Source: Natronosalvus sp042663485 (GTDB taxonomy: Archaea; Halobacteriota; Halobacteria; Halobacteriales; Natrialbaceae). From it: DNA of 64,000 bases. This document shows positions 25,021-34,594 of the stretch, one piece after another. A program made the translations under genes and the position numbers. Every line of letters begins with the position of its first letter. Within the stretch, counting starts at the first letter, position 1. The notes under the pieces are model-generated. The model saw only the letters and a program-made list of their open reading frames with translations, was not told the origin of the DNA and made no database searches. Location: the NCBI GenBank assembly GCA_042663485.1, contig JBHTAF010000003.1; one strand, written 5' to 3'.

Positions 25021-25659
25021 GTGTCCCGTCACGCGGCCACCGTCACCGTCGATCGAACCGGGTCCGACAGCCTCACCGCCAGCGCCAGCTCGCTCGAGGC
25101 GAGCCACCCGTTCGAGATCCGACTCGAGAGCGAGGGCGGGCCGGCACACGTTCACTGCCGGCTGACCGGCGAGCTAGCGGGTGCCGCGTCGATCGAGGCG
25201 TTGAACGGGGGCAATGGAAACACTCGAGACGGAAACCACTACGTCGACCCCGACCGACCGACCCCCATCATGATCGACTTCGATCCGGTGGCGCTCGAGG
25301 CGCCGCTCGAGGGATCGATCGTCCTCTCGACGGGGTACGGCGCGACCGAAACGACGCTCGCGGTGACCTTGCTCCCGACGACCCGGCCGGTCGACGTCGA
25401 CCAGACGCTCGGCGAACCCGCCCGTGAGGAGCCGGAGCCGACGGCGCTCGAGCGCACCGTCGAACAGCTTCGAGCCGTCAGCGGCCTGGATCCCGGGACC
25501 CTCGGCGTCCTCGCTCTCGCCGTTCTCGCGATCGCGATTGCCTGGTCGACGGCAGCCGTCATCGGCGGGACTGTCGCGTACGTCAGCGTGTTGATCGTCT
25601 CGGTCGGGGTCGTCGTCGCGGTCGCCCTGCTGGTCGGACGGCTCGAGCCTCCGGGGTAG
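25021..25659 (+). CDS. Membrane-anchored beta-domain protein, function unknown
   Basis: 212 residues from a GTG 10 bases after the Trm112-like stop, so likely co-transcribed. An N-terminal soluble beta region (ATVTVDRTGSDSLTASASSL; residues 1-125) is followed by two adjacent hydrophobic helices at about 160-205 (LGVLALAVLAIAIAWSTAAVI, VAYVSVLIVSVGVVVAVALLV). This looks like the haloarchaeal DUF7524 type, from memory. The beta region may face outside. Confidence 0.7.
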   Translation: MSRHAATVTVDRTGSDSLTASASSLEASHPFEIRLESEGGPAHVHCRLTGELAGAASIEALNGGNGNTRDGNHYVDPDRPTPIMIDFDPVALEAPLEGSIVLSTGYGATETTLAVTLLPTTRPVDVDQTLGEPAREEPEPTALERTVEQLRAVSGLDPGTLGVLALAVLAIAIAWSTAAVIGGTVAYVSVLIVSVGVVVAVALLVGRLEPPG

Positions 25660-25713
25660 AGGGTAGGAGATAGAAAACACCGACGCCGACACCGAACGTA
25701 CCGACAGCGAAGT

Positions 25714-25722
25714 CGATAAACC
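25714..25722 (+). promoter_or_regulatory. TATA box for the cbiX-DR2241 pair
   Basis: CGATAAACC lies 23 to 31 bases before the ATG at 25745. Confidence 0.45.
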
Positions 25723-25744
25723 GCTGCCATCCTAACGGCCAAGT

Positions 25745-26620
25745 ATGCAAGCGCTGGTCATCGTGGCACACGGATCGCACCTGAATCCGGACTCCGCACA
25801 GCCGACGTACGACCACGCGGATACGATCCGGAAGACGGGCGCCTTCGACGAGGTTCGGGAGGGATTCTGGAAGGAAGAGCCCCACTTCCGGGAGGTGATA
25901 CGCACGGTGGAAGCAGACGAGGTGTTCGTCGTCCCGCTGTTCATCAGCGAGGGATACTTCACCGAACAGGTGATCCCGCGAGAACTCCGCCTCGAAGGCT
26001 GGGACCCCGACCTGTGGGACTCCGACGGCACCGACGCCACCGAAGTCACGCTCGAGGTCGGCGACGCCGAGAAGACGGTCCACTACTGCGGCCCCGTTGG
26101 GACCCACGACGCGATGACCGACGTGATCGTCAAGCGCGCCGAGACGGTGACCGACGACCCCGACGTCGGCCCCGGGTTTGGGCTCGCGGTCGTCGGTCAC
26201 GGGACCGAGCGAAACGAGAACTCCGCGAAGGCCATCGAACACCACACCGAGCGCATCCGCGAGATGGATCGCTTCGACGAAGTGCGGGCCCTCTACATGG
26301 ACGAGGAGCCGGAAGTCGACGACGTCACCGATTTCTTCGAAACCGAGGACGTCGTCGTCGTCCCGCTGTTCGTCGCCGACGGCTTTCACACCCAGGAGGA
26401 CATCCCCGAGGACATGCGGCTCACCGACGACTACCGAACGGGCTGGGACGTGCCCGGCATCGTCGACGGCCAGCGCATTTGGTACGCCGGAGCGGTCGGA
26501 ACGGAACCGCTGATGGCCGACGTGATCCTCGAACGTGCGATCGACGCCGGCGCCGACGTCGGCGACGCGCTCGAGCAAGTCGAGTCCTGGACGAGCGAGA
26601 CGCCGGCGGCGGGTGACTGA
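25745..26620 (+). CDS. cbiX: CbiX-type chelatase, double-domain
   Basis: 291 residues with two CbiX-like halves. The first opens ALVIVAHGSHLNPDS with the catalytic His9 and has FVVPLFISEGYFTEQVIP. The second opens GLAVVGHGTERNENS and has VVVPLFVADGFHTQEDIP. Such proteins insert cobalt (or another divalent metal) into sirohydrochlorin. Its stop overlaps or abuts the start of the next gene, whose family is a known partner of CbiX. Confidence 0.9.
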   Translation: MQALVIVAHGSHLNPDSAQPTYDHADTIRKTGAFDEVREGFWKEEPHFREVIRTVEADEVFVVPLFISEGYFTEQVIPRELRLEGWDPDLWDSDGTDATEVTLEVGDAEKTVHYCGPVGTHDAMTDVIVKRAETVTDDPDVGPGFGLAVVGHGTERNENSAKAIEHHTERIREMDRFDEVRALYMDEEPEVDDVTDFFETEDVVVVPLFVADGFHTQEDIPEDMRLTDDYRTGWDVPGIVDGQRIWYAGAVGTEPLMADVILERAIDAGADVGDALEQVESWTSETPAAGD

Positions 26621-26621
26621 C

Positions 26622-27860
26622 GTGGTCGAAGACGCTCCCGACTTGGAGGCGACGGGGTGGCGAGTAGCCGAAGAGGTGCTCGAGGCGCTCCTCGAGACGA
26701 TCCGCGAGTCTGACGAGGACGGCCAACCGACGATCGACTTCGACGGACTGATCGCGAAACGGGTCACGGACGAGTCAGCCTACCGACTCGAGACCCCGAC
26801 CGCGATCGTCGAACTCGAGACGTCGACCGTCGCTGACGCGGGCGCGGGCCCAGCGTCGAGAGACGACCTCCGCCGGACGCTGGAACCGATCGCCCCCTAC
26901 GTCACGAACTGGTACGTCTGGGAGCAGACGGTCGGCGGCCGTGGAACCGCTCGGCGCGCGTTCTTGCGATGGTGTGAGGGGGCGCCGCTGGACGATCCGG
27001 ACGTCGAGACAGGAGAGACGAAAACGGACGCGGGCGACGTCCGCGAACGATACGACGCCCTCGAGTCGGGCTTCGTCCGTCACTGGGGCGAACTCGAGAT
27101 TACGGCTCGCCTCGCGACGGAAAACGGCGACCGCGCTGGCCGCGGCGAGCGCGTCTACGAGATCCGTCACGTCGAGGACGCCGACGCCACCGACGAGACG
27201 CTCGAGGATCACGACGACCCTCGCGACGCTCGCGAAATCGTCACTTACGACGAGGACGGGCGGTACCGGCCGCTGAAGACCGCGCCGACGCTCGTAACGG
27301 GGTGGCGCTTCGCCGACCTGTCGGGTGACGACCTCGTCGAAACCGTCCGCACGATCTACCCGGCCACCATCGCTAACTGGCACCGCGAGCGACGCGGCGA
27401 CCTCGACGTCGACCACTGGCTTGAGACGGCCGAGCGCCAGACCGGCATCTACGACATGATCGACGAACTCCCGCGAGAGGCCCTCGAGTGGCTGACCGAG
27501 GCCTGCTGCGTCGACTCCCAGTGTCTCAAACGTCGGGAGTGGGAGTACACACCCGACGATCCGATCGACACCGACCCCGGCGACGGCGTCTTCCCCTGCC
27601 GGGAACCCTGCTCGCTCGTCATCGCGGCGGCCCGGAAGTGGGCCATCCTCGAGAGCGAGGAGGAGAAGACGTGGGAACTCGAGTTGACAACCAGTGAGAT
27701 GAACCAGCTGGCCGAAATTGTCGACGCCGTCGCCGACGGACGAGTCGGCGAGATCCGCGAGGCGGACGTCTACGACGGCGCGAACCGCTACCGTGCGCGA
27801 TACCTCCGCGCGAAGCGAATGGACGACGGTTCGCTCGGCGAGGAAGCGGCCGGTCGCTAG
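26622..27860 (+). CDS. DR2241-like iron-sulfur protein next to CbiX
   Basis: 412 residues from the GTG at 26622; a GTG at 26613 overlapping cbiX is equally possible. Cysteines cluster in EACCVDSQCLKRREW and FPCREPCSL, fitting the 4Fe-4S domain described for the DR2241 family, where it can be fused to CbiX domains. The rest has charged helices and a stretch with the TLVTGWRFADLSGDDLVETV core. Role probably in tetrapyrrole or cobalt metabolism with CbiX; the reaction is unknown. Halophilic acidic loops. Confidence 0.82.
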   Translation: MVEDAPDLEATGWRVAEEVLEALLETIRESDEDGQPTIDFDGLIAKRVTDESAYRLETPTAIVELETSTVADAGAGPASRDDLRRTLEPIAPYVTNWYVWEQTVGGRGTARRAFLRWCEGAPLDDPDVETGETKTDAGDVRERYDALESGFVRHWGELEITARLATENGDRAGRGERVYEIRHVEDADATDETLEDHDDPRDAREIVTYDEDGRYRPLKTAPTLVTGWRFADLSGDDLVETVRTIYPATIANWHRERRGDLDVDHWLETAERQTGIYDMIDELPREALEWLTEACCVDSQCLKRREWEYTPDDPIDTDPGDGVFPCREPCSLVIAAARKWAILESEEEKTWELELTTSEMNQLAEIVDAVADGRVGEIREADVYDGANRYRARYLRAKRMDDGSLGEEAAGR

Positions 27861-27996
27861 CGAGCCGAACCCCCTCGAGATGGGATCGTCGGCCTCCTCG
27901 AGTCTCGAGTACCGCTCCTTCTCCGTACGCTCGAGGTACGGGTCTCTTGCATACGCCGCACACAGCGTTTTGCCCGCTCGAGTGGTAACTGATGGC

Positions 27997-28353
27997 ATGC
28001 TCGTCCAGCTCGAGCAGTACAAACACGAGGAAGTCCAGTTCGACGACAACCGAACGACCGGCGAATCCCAGACCGCGGACTCGATCGAACGGGAGTCAGA
28101 GGAGTACTTCGGCGAAGATATCGAAGAGTTCGACGTCGAAACCTGGGAAACCGTCGAGTACGAGGGCGATCCCATCCAGCGTCGCGACGTCACGATCGAC
28201 GGCGTCACCGCCGTCTCCGTCCCCCAACGGTCGAACGAGGACGACAATTCGGCGCTCCCCGGAAAGACCATCCAGGTCAGACTCGAGGGCGGGATCGAAA
28301 CGTTCGAGCAGGCGGAGATCGTCGAGGTACAGGACGAAAACCCGAGCGAGTGA
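27997..28353 (+). CDS. Small acidic protein, function unknown
   Basis: 118 residues from the ATG at 27997. Opens MLVQLEQYKHEEVQFDDNRT, with a mid-region ESEEYFGEDIEEFDVETWE and a C-terminal beta part (TIQVRLEGGIETFEQAEIVEVQ). No signal, cysteine or membrane span. A CGTTTTGCC promoter-like word lies 31 bases ahead. I do not recognise a family. Confidence 0.68.
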   Translation: MLVQLEQYKHEEVQFDDNRTTGESQTADSIERESEEYFGEDIEEFDVETWETVEYEGDPIQRRDVTIDGVTAVSVPQRSNEDDNSALPGKTIQVRLEGGIETFEQAEIVEVQDENPSE

Positions 28354-28457
28354 GCGGTGAGTGGTGAGCGGAGTCCACGTCGAGTGATCGATGGTCGATA
28401 ATCGAGGGGGCTCGACGACCGAGGGAATCCCGGCACTCCCTTGAAGGCCGACAGCCT

Positions 28458-29543
28458 TCAGAACAGATTCTCGAGTTCGTCGTTCGCGAACGCGTCCGCG
28501 GGGTCGCCGGCCGCTTTCTCGTCTTCGGCGCGCTGTGCCGCACGTGCGCGGTCGAGGAACTCCTGAATCCGGTCGGAGCGTTCGACGCCGCCCAGCAGGA
28601 CCAGCGCGGCGATCCGATCGCTATCGAGCGGGAAGTCCCCACCTCGAACCTGCATGCTCTCGGTCTCGTCCTCGAGCCAGCGCCGCGCCTTCTCGACGCC
28701 TTTGCGCGGAATCGTCTCCGGTTTCCCCGCGATGACCAGCAACGCCGCGTCGCCGACGCGCGCCTCCGGCAAACTCGTCCCGGTGAGCAACGCCTGCCGG
28801 GAGACGCTCATCACGCTTCGAATGTTCTGCGTGCTGTCGTCGCTCGACGGCGCGCTCGCGTACCCCAGTGCGGCGATCCCGCCCTGCCGGAGCGTGTTGA
28901 TGACCTCGCTCGAGTCGACGACGCTCTCGCCGACGCCCTCAACGGCCTCGCCCGACGCGAAGAGCAAGCCGAATCGTTGCGCGATGTTTTGATTGATCGA
29001 CTCGAACCCGCTCTCGACGCTCTCGCCCTGGCTGTGCCAGGCGTCGTTGTCGACGAGGATCGTCGCGTCAGCCTCGCGAACGATCGTCTTCAGCGATCGG
29101 CCCGCGTTCGCCTGGTACAGCGACCCTTCGTTTCGCCCGGGGAGGATGCCGAGCGCGTACACTGGAATGTCGTAGACCTGCTGGAGGTGGTGGACGAGGA
29201 CCGGCGCGCCGCCGCTCCCGGTGCCGCCGCCGAGACCGGCCACGACGAAGATTGCCTCGGATCTGGAGGTGACGTGGCCGTCAAGGTCGCCCAGTACCTC
29301 CTGGACGTCCGACTGCATGATCTCCGCACCGAGTTCGTTGTCGCCACCGACGCCATGTCCGTTCACCCGGTCGGCACCGATCAGGTGCGTCTCGACGTGC
29401 TCGAGCGACTGGAGGTCCGGGGTCGCGGAGTTGATGGCGAACGCTCCCTGGACGGCGTCGAAGTCCATTTCAGCGTCGAATTTCGTGAGGTGCTCGACCA
29501 CCTTCCCGCCGGCCTGGCCGATACCAATCAGGGCTACTTTCAT
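28458..29543 (-). CDS. cetZ: CetZ tubulin-like cytoskeletal GTPase
   Basis: 361 residues from the ATG at 29543, the MKVALIGIGQAGGK nucleotide-binding start; more upstream residues are unlike the family. The tubulin/FtsZ signature GLGGGTGSGGAPVL is intact, as are GADRVNGHGVGGDNELGAE, ILPGRNEGSLY and DATILVDNDAW. CetZ proteins shape haloarchaeal cells and control motility-linked morphology. The sequence differs enough from CetZ1 that the subtype is left open. The C-terminal tail after 330 is charged (RAAQRAEDEKAAGDP) and ends DELENLF. Confidence 0.95.
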   Translation of the reverse strand: MKVALIGIGQAGGKVVEHLTKFDAEMDFDAVQGAFAINSATPDLQSLEHVETHLIGADRVNGHGVGGDNELGAEIMQSDVQEVLGDLDGHVTSRSEAIFVVAGLGGGTGSGGAPVLVHHLQQVYDIPVYALGILPGRNEGSLYQANAGRSLKTIVREADATILVDNDAWHSQGESVESGFESINQNIAQRFGLLFASGEAVEGVGESVVDSSEVINTLRQGGIAALGYASAPSSDDSTQNIRSVMSVSRQALLTGTSLPEARVGDAALLVIAGKPETIPRKGVEKARRWLEDETESMQVRGGDFPLDSDRIAALVLLGGVERSDRIQEFLDRARAAQRAEDEKAAGDPADAFANDELENLF

Positions 29544-29600
29544 ATGCAGGACTCCGAGGGAATCAAGTTGAACGTTCCGGATCATTTTCACGGTCTGACG

Positions 29601-29610
29601 TTTATATACG
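29601..29610 (+). promoter_or_regulatory. TATA box between cetZ and the pilin-like gene set
   Basis: TTTATATACG lies 22 to 31 bases before the ATG at 29632. The box is nearly palindromic (GTATATAAAC on the other strand), so it could also serve cetZ, which begins 57 bases away in the opposite direction. Confidence 0.55.
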
Positions 29611-29631
29611 ATGGGGCGGCCAGAGAGGGGC

Positions 29632-30198
29632 ATGTTCCTGTTTCCCACCGCTCGCCGGGTAATTCGACGGTACTTCGAGGGCCTGCCTCACCCGAGTACG
29701 GGTCCACCGATAGACCGCTCGAACCGGCGCGGCCAAACCGAACCGCTCGCCGCACTCGTGGCCGTCGCCACGGTCTGTCTCGCACTCGGCGTGTACGCCG
29801 GCGCACTCTCAGGGATGGGACAGACGAGCAGCGACCGCTTCGTTGCAGAACCTACGCTCGAGGCAGTGCACGCGACCATCGCCGCCGACGGCGTCTACGA
29901 TCCGACCGGACCGGACGACCCGGTCGCAAAGATCCCGACGGATCGACTGCCCAGCGACCGGACCGTGACGGTGACGATACTGGCACTCGAGGAAGGTCAC
30001 CCAGAAACGCGACGCTGGGCGAGGTACGTCGACGGTGGGTACGAGCGTGGCTCTGCAACGGGTGATAGCCCGCCCTCATCCGCCTCAACTCTCGGAGGGA
30101 AATCGGACGCTCACGACACCGCGACCCGTCCGATAGCTATCCTCGACCCCTCAGGGAAGGTGTCGAGCGCTACGCTCCACGTGGAGGTCCGGTCGTGA
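29632..30198 (+). CDS. Single-span pilin-like protein (DUF7285-like)
   Basis: 188 residues from the ATG at 29632, chosen because the TATA box is 22 to 31 bases ahead; the ATG at 29611 is too close. After a basic leader, RRGQTEPLAALVAVATVCLALGVYAG forms the single hydrophobic helix (about 33-58), resembling the type IV pilin pattern GQ-TEPL. The exported part is Ser/Thr/Asp rich. It overlaps the next gene by 4 bases. The DUF name is from memory. Confidence 0.75.
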   Translation: MFLFPTARRVIRRYFEGLPHPSTGPPIDRSNRRGQTEPLAALVAVATVCLALGVYAGALSGMGQTSSDRFVAEPTLEAVHATIAADGVYDPTGPDDPVAKIPTDRLPSDRTVTVTILALEEGHPETRRWARYVDGGYERGSATGDSPPSSASTLGGKSDAHDTATRPIAILDPSGKVSSATLHVEVRS

Positions 30199-31316
30199 CG
30201 TCAGTACCCGATCTCTTTTCGTCAGTATCTGGCCTCTTGTCGCCAGTACCTGGCCTCGAGTCGTCCACGGCCGATACCGAGACGGCCGCGGCTAATATCA
30301 GCACTCGGCGGCGCTACATCGGCGACGAACGAGCCGTCAGCACGGTCCTCGACGTCGCACTCTGTCTCGTGTTGATGAGCGCCGCCGTCGGCGTTCTCGG
30401 CATCTATCTCGCAGGTGACGAGGACACCGGCCACACCCCCGAAACGGCGACCCACGCGGTCGAACTGCTCGGCTCGACGACAGTCAGCGTCGAATACACA
30501 CTCGAACCGGCCCTCGAGCGCGCTCCCGAGGACGCCTACGACGATCCGGACGACTACAGCAGGAGCGAACTCACGCGCGTAACACACGGTCCGGCCGCTG
30601 GCGTTCTCGCGGACGCCGCACTCGCGAACGTGTCGCTCGAGGACGAACCGCTCACGCAGGACGGTCGCCTCTTCGCGACGGCGATCGAGGGACCGATCGT
30701 CAGCGAATTCGCTGTCGTCGACGGTGACGTCGCCGTGGCGGCCCACTGGACGCCCTACGAGGGGGCGCCGCTCGAGGGCCGAGCACGCATCGGTCCGACC
30801 CCCTCACCGACCGCCGACGTGAGTAGCGTCTCGATGACCGTACCCAGCGGCTTCAATTTCGACCGTTTCGACTCCGCCGATTTCGGCGGAGACGAGGGTG
30901 GGGGCGGGGACGAGGGTGAGAGTCGCGGCGAGAACGGGAACAAGGACGAGGACGAGAATCCGGGAATAGAGGCGTACCACCCAATCGCAACCAGCGTTTC
31001 CACGGCAATCGTCGAGGGGTACTTCCCGCCGGAGCAGACGTCGCTCGTACTCGAACGCGGCGGCCTCGACCGTGATCGAACCGTCTATCGGTACGAACGG
31101 TTCGCGACTGCCCTGGACGGGATCAACCCTGCCGATCTCGAGGGCCCGCTCGAACAGTCTAATAGCGACGCACAGGCGGCGAACGCACACCTCGTCGGCG
31201 CCCTCGCCGAATCGATGGCTGCCGACATGGAAGCGCGGTTCGATACCCCTGAAGAAGCCGTGGACACCATCGCGGTCGAGGACGTCACCATCGTCGTACG
31301 GGTGTGGGAGACGTGA
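30195..31316 (+). CDS. Single-span pilin-like protein (DUF7284-like)
   Basis: 373 residues beginning at a GTG inside the stop of the previous gene (GTGA overlap). The segment ERAVSTVLDVALCLVLMSAAVGVLGIYLAG (split here from its neighbours; about 50-78) is the only membrane helix and carries the RAVSTVL motif typical of haloarchaeal pilin-like anchors. The extracytoplasmic part has a long acidic insert DEGGGGDEGESRGENGNKD around 235. It overlaps the following gene again by 4 bases (GTGA). Confidence 0.78.
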   Translation: MTSVPDLFSSVSGLLSPVPGLESSTADTETAAANISTRRRYIGDERAVSTVLDVALCLVLMSAAVGVLGIYLAGDEDTGHTPETATHAVELLGSTTVSVEYTLEPALERAPEDAYDDPDDYSRSELTRVTHGPAAGVLADAALANVSLEDEPLTQDGRLFATAIEGPIVSEFAVVDGDVAVAAHWTPYEGAPLEGRARIGPTPSPTADVSSVSMTVPSGFNFDRFDSADFGGDEGGGGDEGESRGENGNKDEDENPGIEAYHPIATSVSTAIVEGYFPPEQTSLVLERGGLDRDRTVYRYERFATALDGINPADLEGPLEQSNSDAQAANAHLVGALAESMAADMEARFDTPEEAVDTIAVEDVTIVVRVWET

Positions 31317-34300
31317 CCCGAACGCCCACCATCTCGCTCGCGGACGACGACCGCGGACGAGTCCCGTTCGCGCTCATCGGCGTATTGCTGCTCGTCAGCA
31401 GTATCACCCTCGTTGGCGCACTCGAGTCACGACCAGCCCCCGAAACCGACGTCGATCCCGCTATCGCCATGGACCGAACGACCGCCGCGACGCAAACGGC
31501 CATCCGACACGCGACCCTTGACGCGGCCGACCAGGTGGCTAGCGAGCCGATTATCGAACCCGCGAACACTCCCTACGGAGACCTCGTCAACGCCAGTAGC
31601 GACCGCGAAATTCTCGAGAACTACTTCGCCCTTCGGATCTACCTGAACGTACAGAGGAACCTCGCGGGCGCCGGGCAGGACGTCCGCGGAACGACCACGA
31701 CCGTTTCCGTCCCGCCAGCGACCGACCTCGAGTCGCTCGAACGTGGGATGGACCGGGTGACGGTCTCGGCGGACGACACCGGCCGGCTCGAGGTGACGAT
31801 CGACGGTGTCCGAACGACCGTCGAACACGACGGCGAGACGGTCGCGAGCCGCGTCGAACCCGTGGCAGTCTCCGTGCCGACGCCACTATTCGAACTCCAG
31901 CGCCGGACAGCCGCTTACGAGACCGCACTCAACACCGGTGCGCTCGAGGGATCGGGCTTTGGCCGGCAATTCAGTGGGCGGCTATACCCGCTCGCGTGGG
32001 CCCGCGGCTACGCCCAGTACGCCGGGATGCCGGTCTCGGAGGTGATCGCCAATCGCCACGTCGAGGTGACGGCCAACAGCGCCGCCTACGCGACCCAGCG
32101 CGGCGTCTTCGGGACCCAGGACGTCGACGGTGGCGACGCCATGCGCCAGGCCTGGCTCTGTCTCGCCGCCAAAGACGGCGACGACCTCTACGGCGGCTAC
32201 AACGACGGCGAATCGCCGAGCATCGACAGCCAGGACGTGTGTGATTCCTTCCAGTACGTCTACGGCGATCAGGTCGGCGGCAACCCGCCCGAAGCGCCGT
32301 CACTACAGGACCTCTCCGGTCACGCACCCGGGATGGACGAAGAACAGACGATCGCGGTCAGCGAGAGTGCGTACATGCCGCTTCGATACATGTTCGACGA
32401 AGACAACGAGCACTCGATCCCGGCGGCGTTCGATCGGGTCTATACCGTCGACGCCGCCTCGAGCGTCACTATCGACGAAACACACACGCGAGCAGAACCC
32501 GCCCCGCCCGACGAAGGCGCACACTGGGAGCGTCTGGATCGCTCGCCGAGAACGTACCGTAACACGACGGTCACCGACGTCACCGTCCGTAATCCTGGTC
32601 GGGCGAGTTCGTACTACACCTACGACGCCACCGTCGTCAACGGCTTCGAACGCACCGCGACCTGGAACGATACTCGCACGAACGAGACCGAACGGATCGA
32701 GACCAACGCGACCGCGACGAGTACGTTCGACGTGCGCGTTCGTCTGTACGAAGCCGATCACAGCCCGGACTCCAAGGTCAAGGCCCGAACCGAGTACGGC
32801 GTTCACCGAAAGTACGGCGGGGCCGGCGTCTACTCGAGCGACTTCAGTGACGTCCCCGACAGAGCGGCGAACGCGTTCGTCGGCGCACGCACCGAAACCA
32901 GTTTCGAGACGCTGATTTCGGACGCCGCCGTCGAGGCTCATTCCGGAGCCGACCTCGAGCGCTCCCTCGGGATCCCGTCGCGAAAACGACTCGATGCCGA
33001 CTACGAATACGGCGTCCTCGAGGCCGACGTGGTCGAGGATCTCACCGCGATCCAGTACGACCTCGAGGGCCTCGAGGTGACCTTCGAACGTGCGGACATG
33101 ATCAAAGAATCTGGCGAGGACGGACCCGTCGAGGATTTGATCGCGGAGGTCGAGGGCGAACGGGACGCCTACCTCGATCGACAAGGTCCGTACGCCGACC
33201 CGGCGGAAAAGGCGATGTACGAGGCTCGTCTCGCGTACTTCGAACTCCTGCTCTCTGACCTGGAAGCCGTTGCCGAAACGCACGACGACGTGATGGCCGG
33301 ATTGGACGACGAACTCGAGGAGGCGAATTCGGGGCTCGGCGATGCGACGGCGTACATGCAGGAGGCGATGAGCGCGTCGGAACCGGAACCGGAGCCGATC
33401 GAGGAGGTTCCGTTGCTCGAGGGGGTGAGCTATCGGGTGTCGGGATCGCCGTCGTATCTGGTGACGGAGAACGTGACGGCTGATCGGGTGCCAGCGGTGG
33501 GGAACGATTCGGAATTTGCGCCGATGGCGACGCGAAATGCGAACTACTTCTCGATTCCGTACGATTCGGTGATGACGGGTATTCTGTCGAAGATTCCGAG
33601 GTTGGATCTCGGGGAGGAAGAGCAGCGGGTGCCGATGCGGACGGCGGGGGAGACGTTGCGGGCGGCGAAGTTGGCGGAGGCGGTGGGTGCTGATTTAGAG
33701 GGGGAGATAACACAGATTGAATCTGCAATTGGAACCGGGTTCTCAAGTATCTCTTACGATATCTCAGACAGTGTCTCTTCGGAGTTATATGGTATAGAAG
33801 ATCCAGATTTTGAACAGAAACGTGTTAGCATCGAATCAGCTATTGAATCATATCTTGACGGACATGGATCGATCGATAAGACAGCTATCGACCTCGGAGA
33901 TGGGAATATTACGAAACCAATTTCTGAAGTAATTGTAGAAGAAGTGGCTGAGGATTACCCCAGTGACTTTGATGGGCGACAAAGTGCATGGGAAGCAAAG
34001 GTTATGGCGATTGCCCGCCCAATTATTACTGAGAATATCGCGAACGAGACTATCTCTTTCCAATCTGGATTAGAGGAGATAGATGCTGAAATACGAGCAG
34101 AGATCGACCAGATAACTGATGACGTAATCGAGAAACGGTTAGAAAATGCAGAGATTATCAACGAAGATGGTGATATTGTCATTAGTGATGAAGAGAACTG
34201 GTTGACAGGCGATGCACCGAAACGTGTTCCTGCTGGCATTCCAATTACACCAGTTCCGGGATACTGGGTTGCGACGGCGAACGTGTGGGACGTGGATGTG

Positions 34301-34594
34301 GCAGCAAAGTACGCTCGATTTGAAGTCGCAGCCAATACTGGAACGCCGCTGGATACTGGAGGAACGACTTATGTTCGAGAGGACAAGAACGTTTCAGTAA
34401 ATATCGGTGGCAACCAGAAGCGACTAGGTTCGAATAAGGCGATATCGTTTCGAGGGAGTACGGTCGTCGTAATTGTTGTTCCACCTGGTGGACAAGGAGT
34501 TGGTGATCGTACAGGGGTTAGAACTGAATGTACGGAAACGTGGCCCGATGTTGGGCATCTCGAAAACAGCGAGACAGTAGCCTGTAGCTCCTAA
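31313..34594 (+). CDS. Large anchored surface protein (DUF7286-like) with mosaic 3' end
   Basis: 1093 residues from a GTG inside the previous stop. One N-terminal helix (VPFALIGVLLLVSSITLVGAL, about 17-37) is followed by a long outside region with mixed alpha/beta and coiled stretches (ERADMIKESGEDGPVEDLI; EARLAYFELLLSDLEAVAETH). Residues 1-683 use C-ending codons as usual; about 683-793 use mainly G-ending codons (GTG, TCG, CCG, GCG); from about 793 to the end codons end in A/T. The C-terminal region (GIPITPVPGYWVATANVWDVD) is intact in frame. Together with the two genes before it this looks like a pilin-like assembly beside cetZ. Confidence 0.78.
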   Translation: MTRTPTISLADDDRGRVPFALIGVLLLVSSITLVGALESRPAPETDVDPAIAMDRTTAATQTAIRHATLDAADQVASEPIIEPANTPYGDLVNASSDREILENYFALRIYLNVQRNLAGAGQDVRGTTTTVSVPPATDLESLERGMDRVTVSADDTGRLEVTIDGVRTTVEHDGETVASRVEPVAVSVPTPLFELQRRTAAYETALNTGALEGSGFGRQFSGRLYPLAWARGYAQYAGMPVSEVIANRHVEVTANSAAYATQRGVFGTQDVDGGDAMRQAWLCLAAKDGDDLYGGYNDGESPSIDSQDVCDSFQYVYGDQVGGNPPEAPSLQDLSGHAPGMDEEQTIAVSESAYMPLRYMFDEDNEHSIPAAFDRVYTVDAASSVTIDETHTRAEPAPPDEGAHWERLDRSPRTYRNTTVTDVTVRNPGRASSYYTYDATVVNGFERTATWNDTRTNETERIETNATATSTFDVRVRLYEADHSPDSKVKARTEYGVHRKYGGAGVYSSDFSDVPDRAANAFVGARTETSFETLISDAAVEAHSGADLERSLGIPSRKRLDADYEYGVLEADVVEDLTAIQYDLEGLEVTFERADMIKESGEDGPVEDLIAEVEGERDAYLDRQGPYADPAEKAMYEARLAYFELLLSDLEAVAETHDDVMAGLDDELEEANSGLGDATAYMQEAMSASEPEPEPIEEVPLLEGVSYRVSGSPSYLVTENVTADRVPAVGNDSEFAPMATRNANYFSIPYDSVMTGILSKIPRLDLGEEEQRVPMRTAGETLRAAKLAEAVGADLEGEITQIESAIGTGFSSISYDISDSVSSELYGIEDPDFEQKRVSIESAIESYLDGHGSIDKTAIDLGDGNITKPISEVIVEEVAEDYPSDFDGRQSAWEAKVMAIARPIITENIANETISFQSGLEEIDAEIRAEIDQITDDVIEKRLENAEIINEDGDIVISDEENWLTGDAPKRVPAGIPITPVPGYWVATANVWDVDVAAKYARFEVAANTGTPLDTGGTTYVREDKNVSVNIGGNQKRLGSNKAISFRGSTVVVIVVPPGGQGVGDRTGVRTECTETWPDVGHLENSETVACSS

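Noticed and set aside
28354..28400. GTGAGCGG/GTGAGTGG words between the 118-residue gene and cetZ
   Set aside because: Too short and irregular to call a repeat array.
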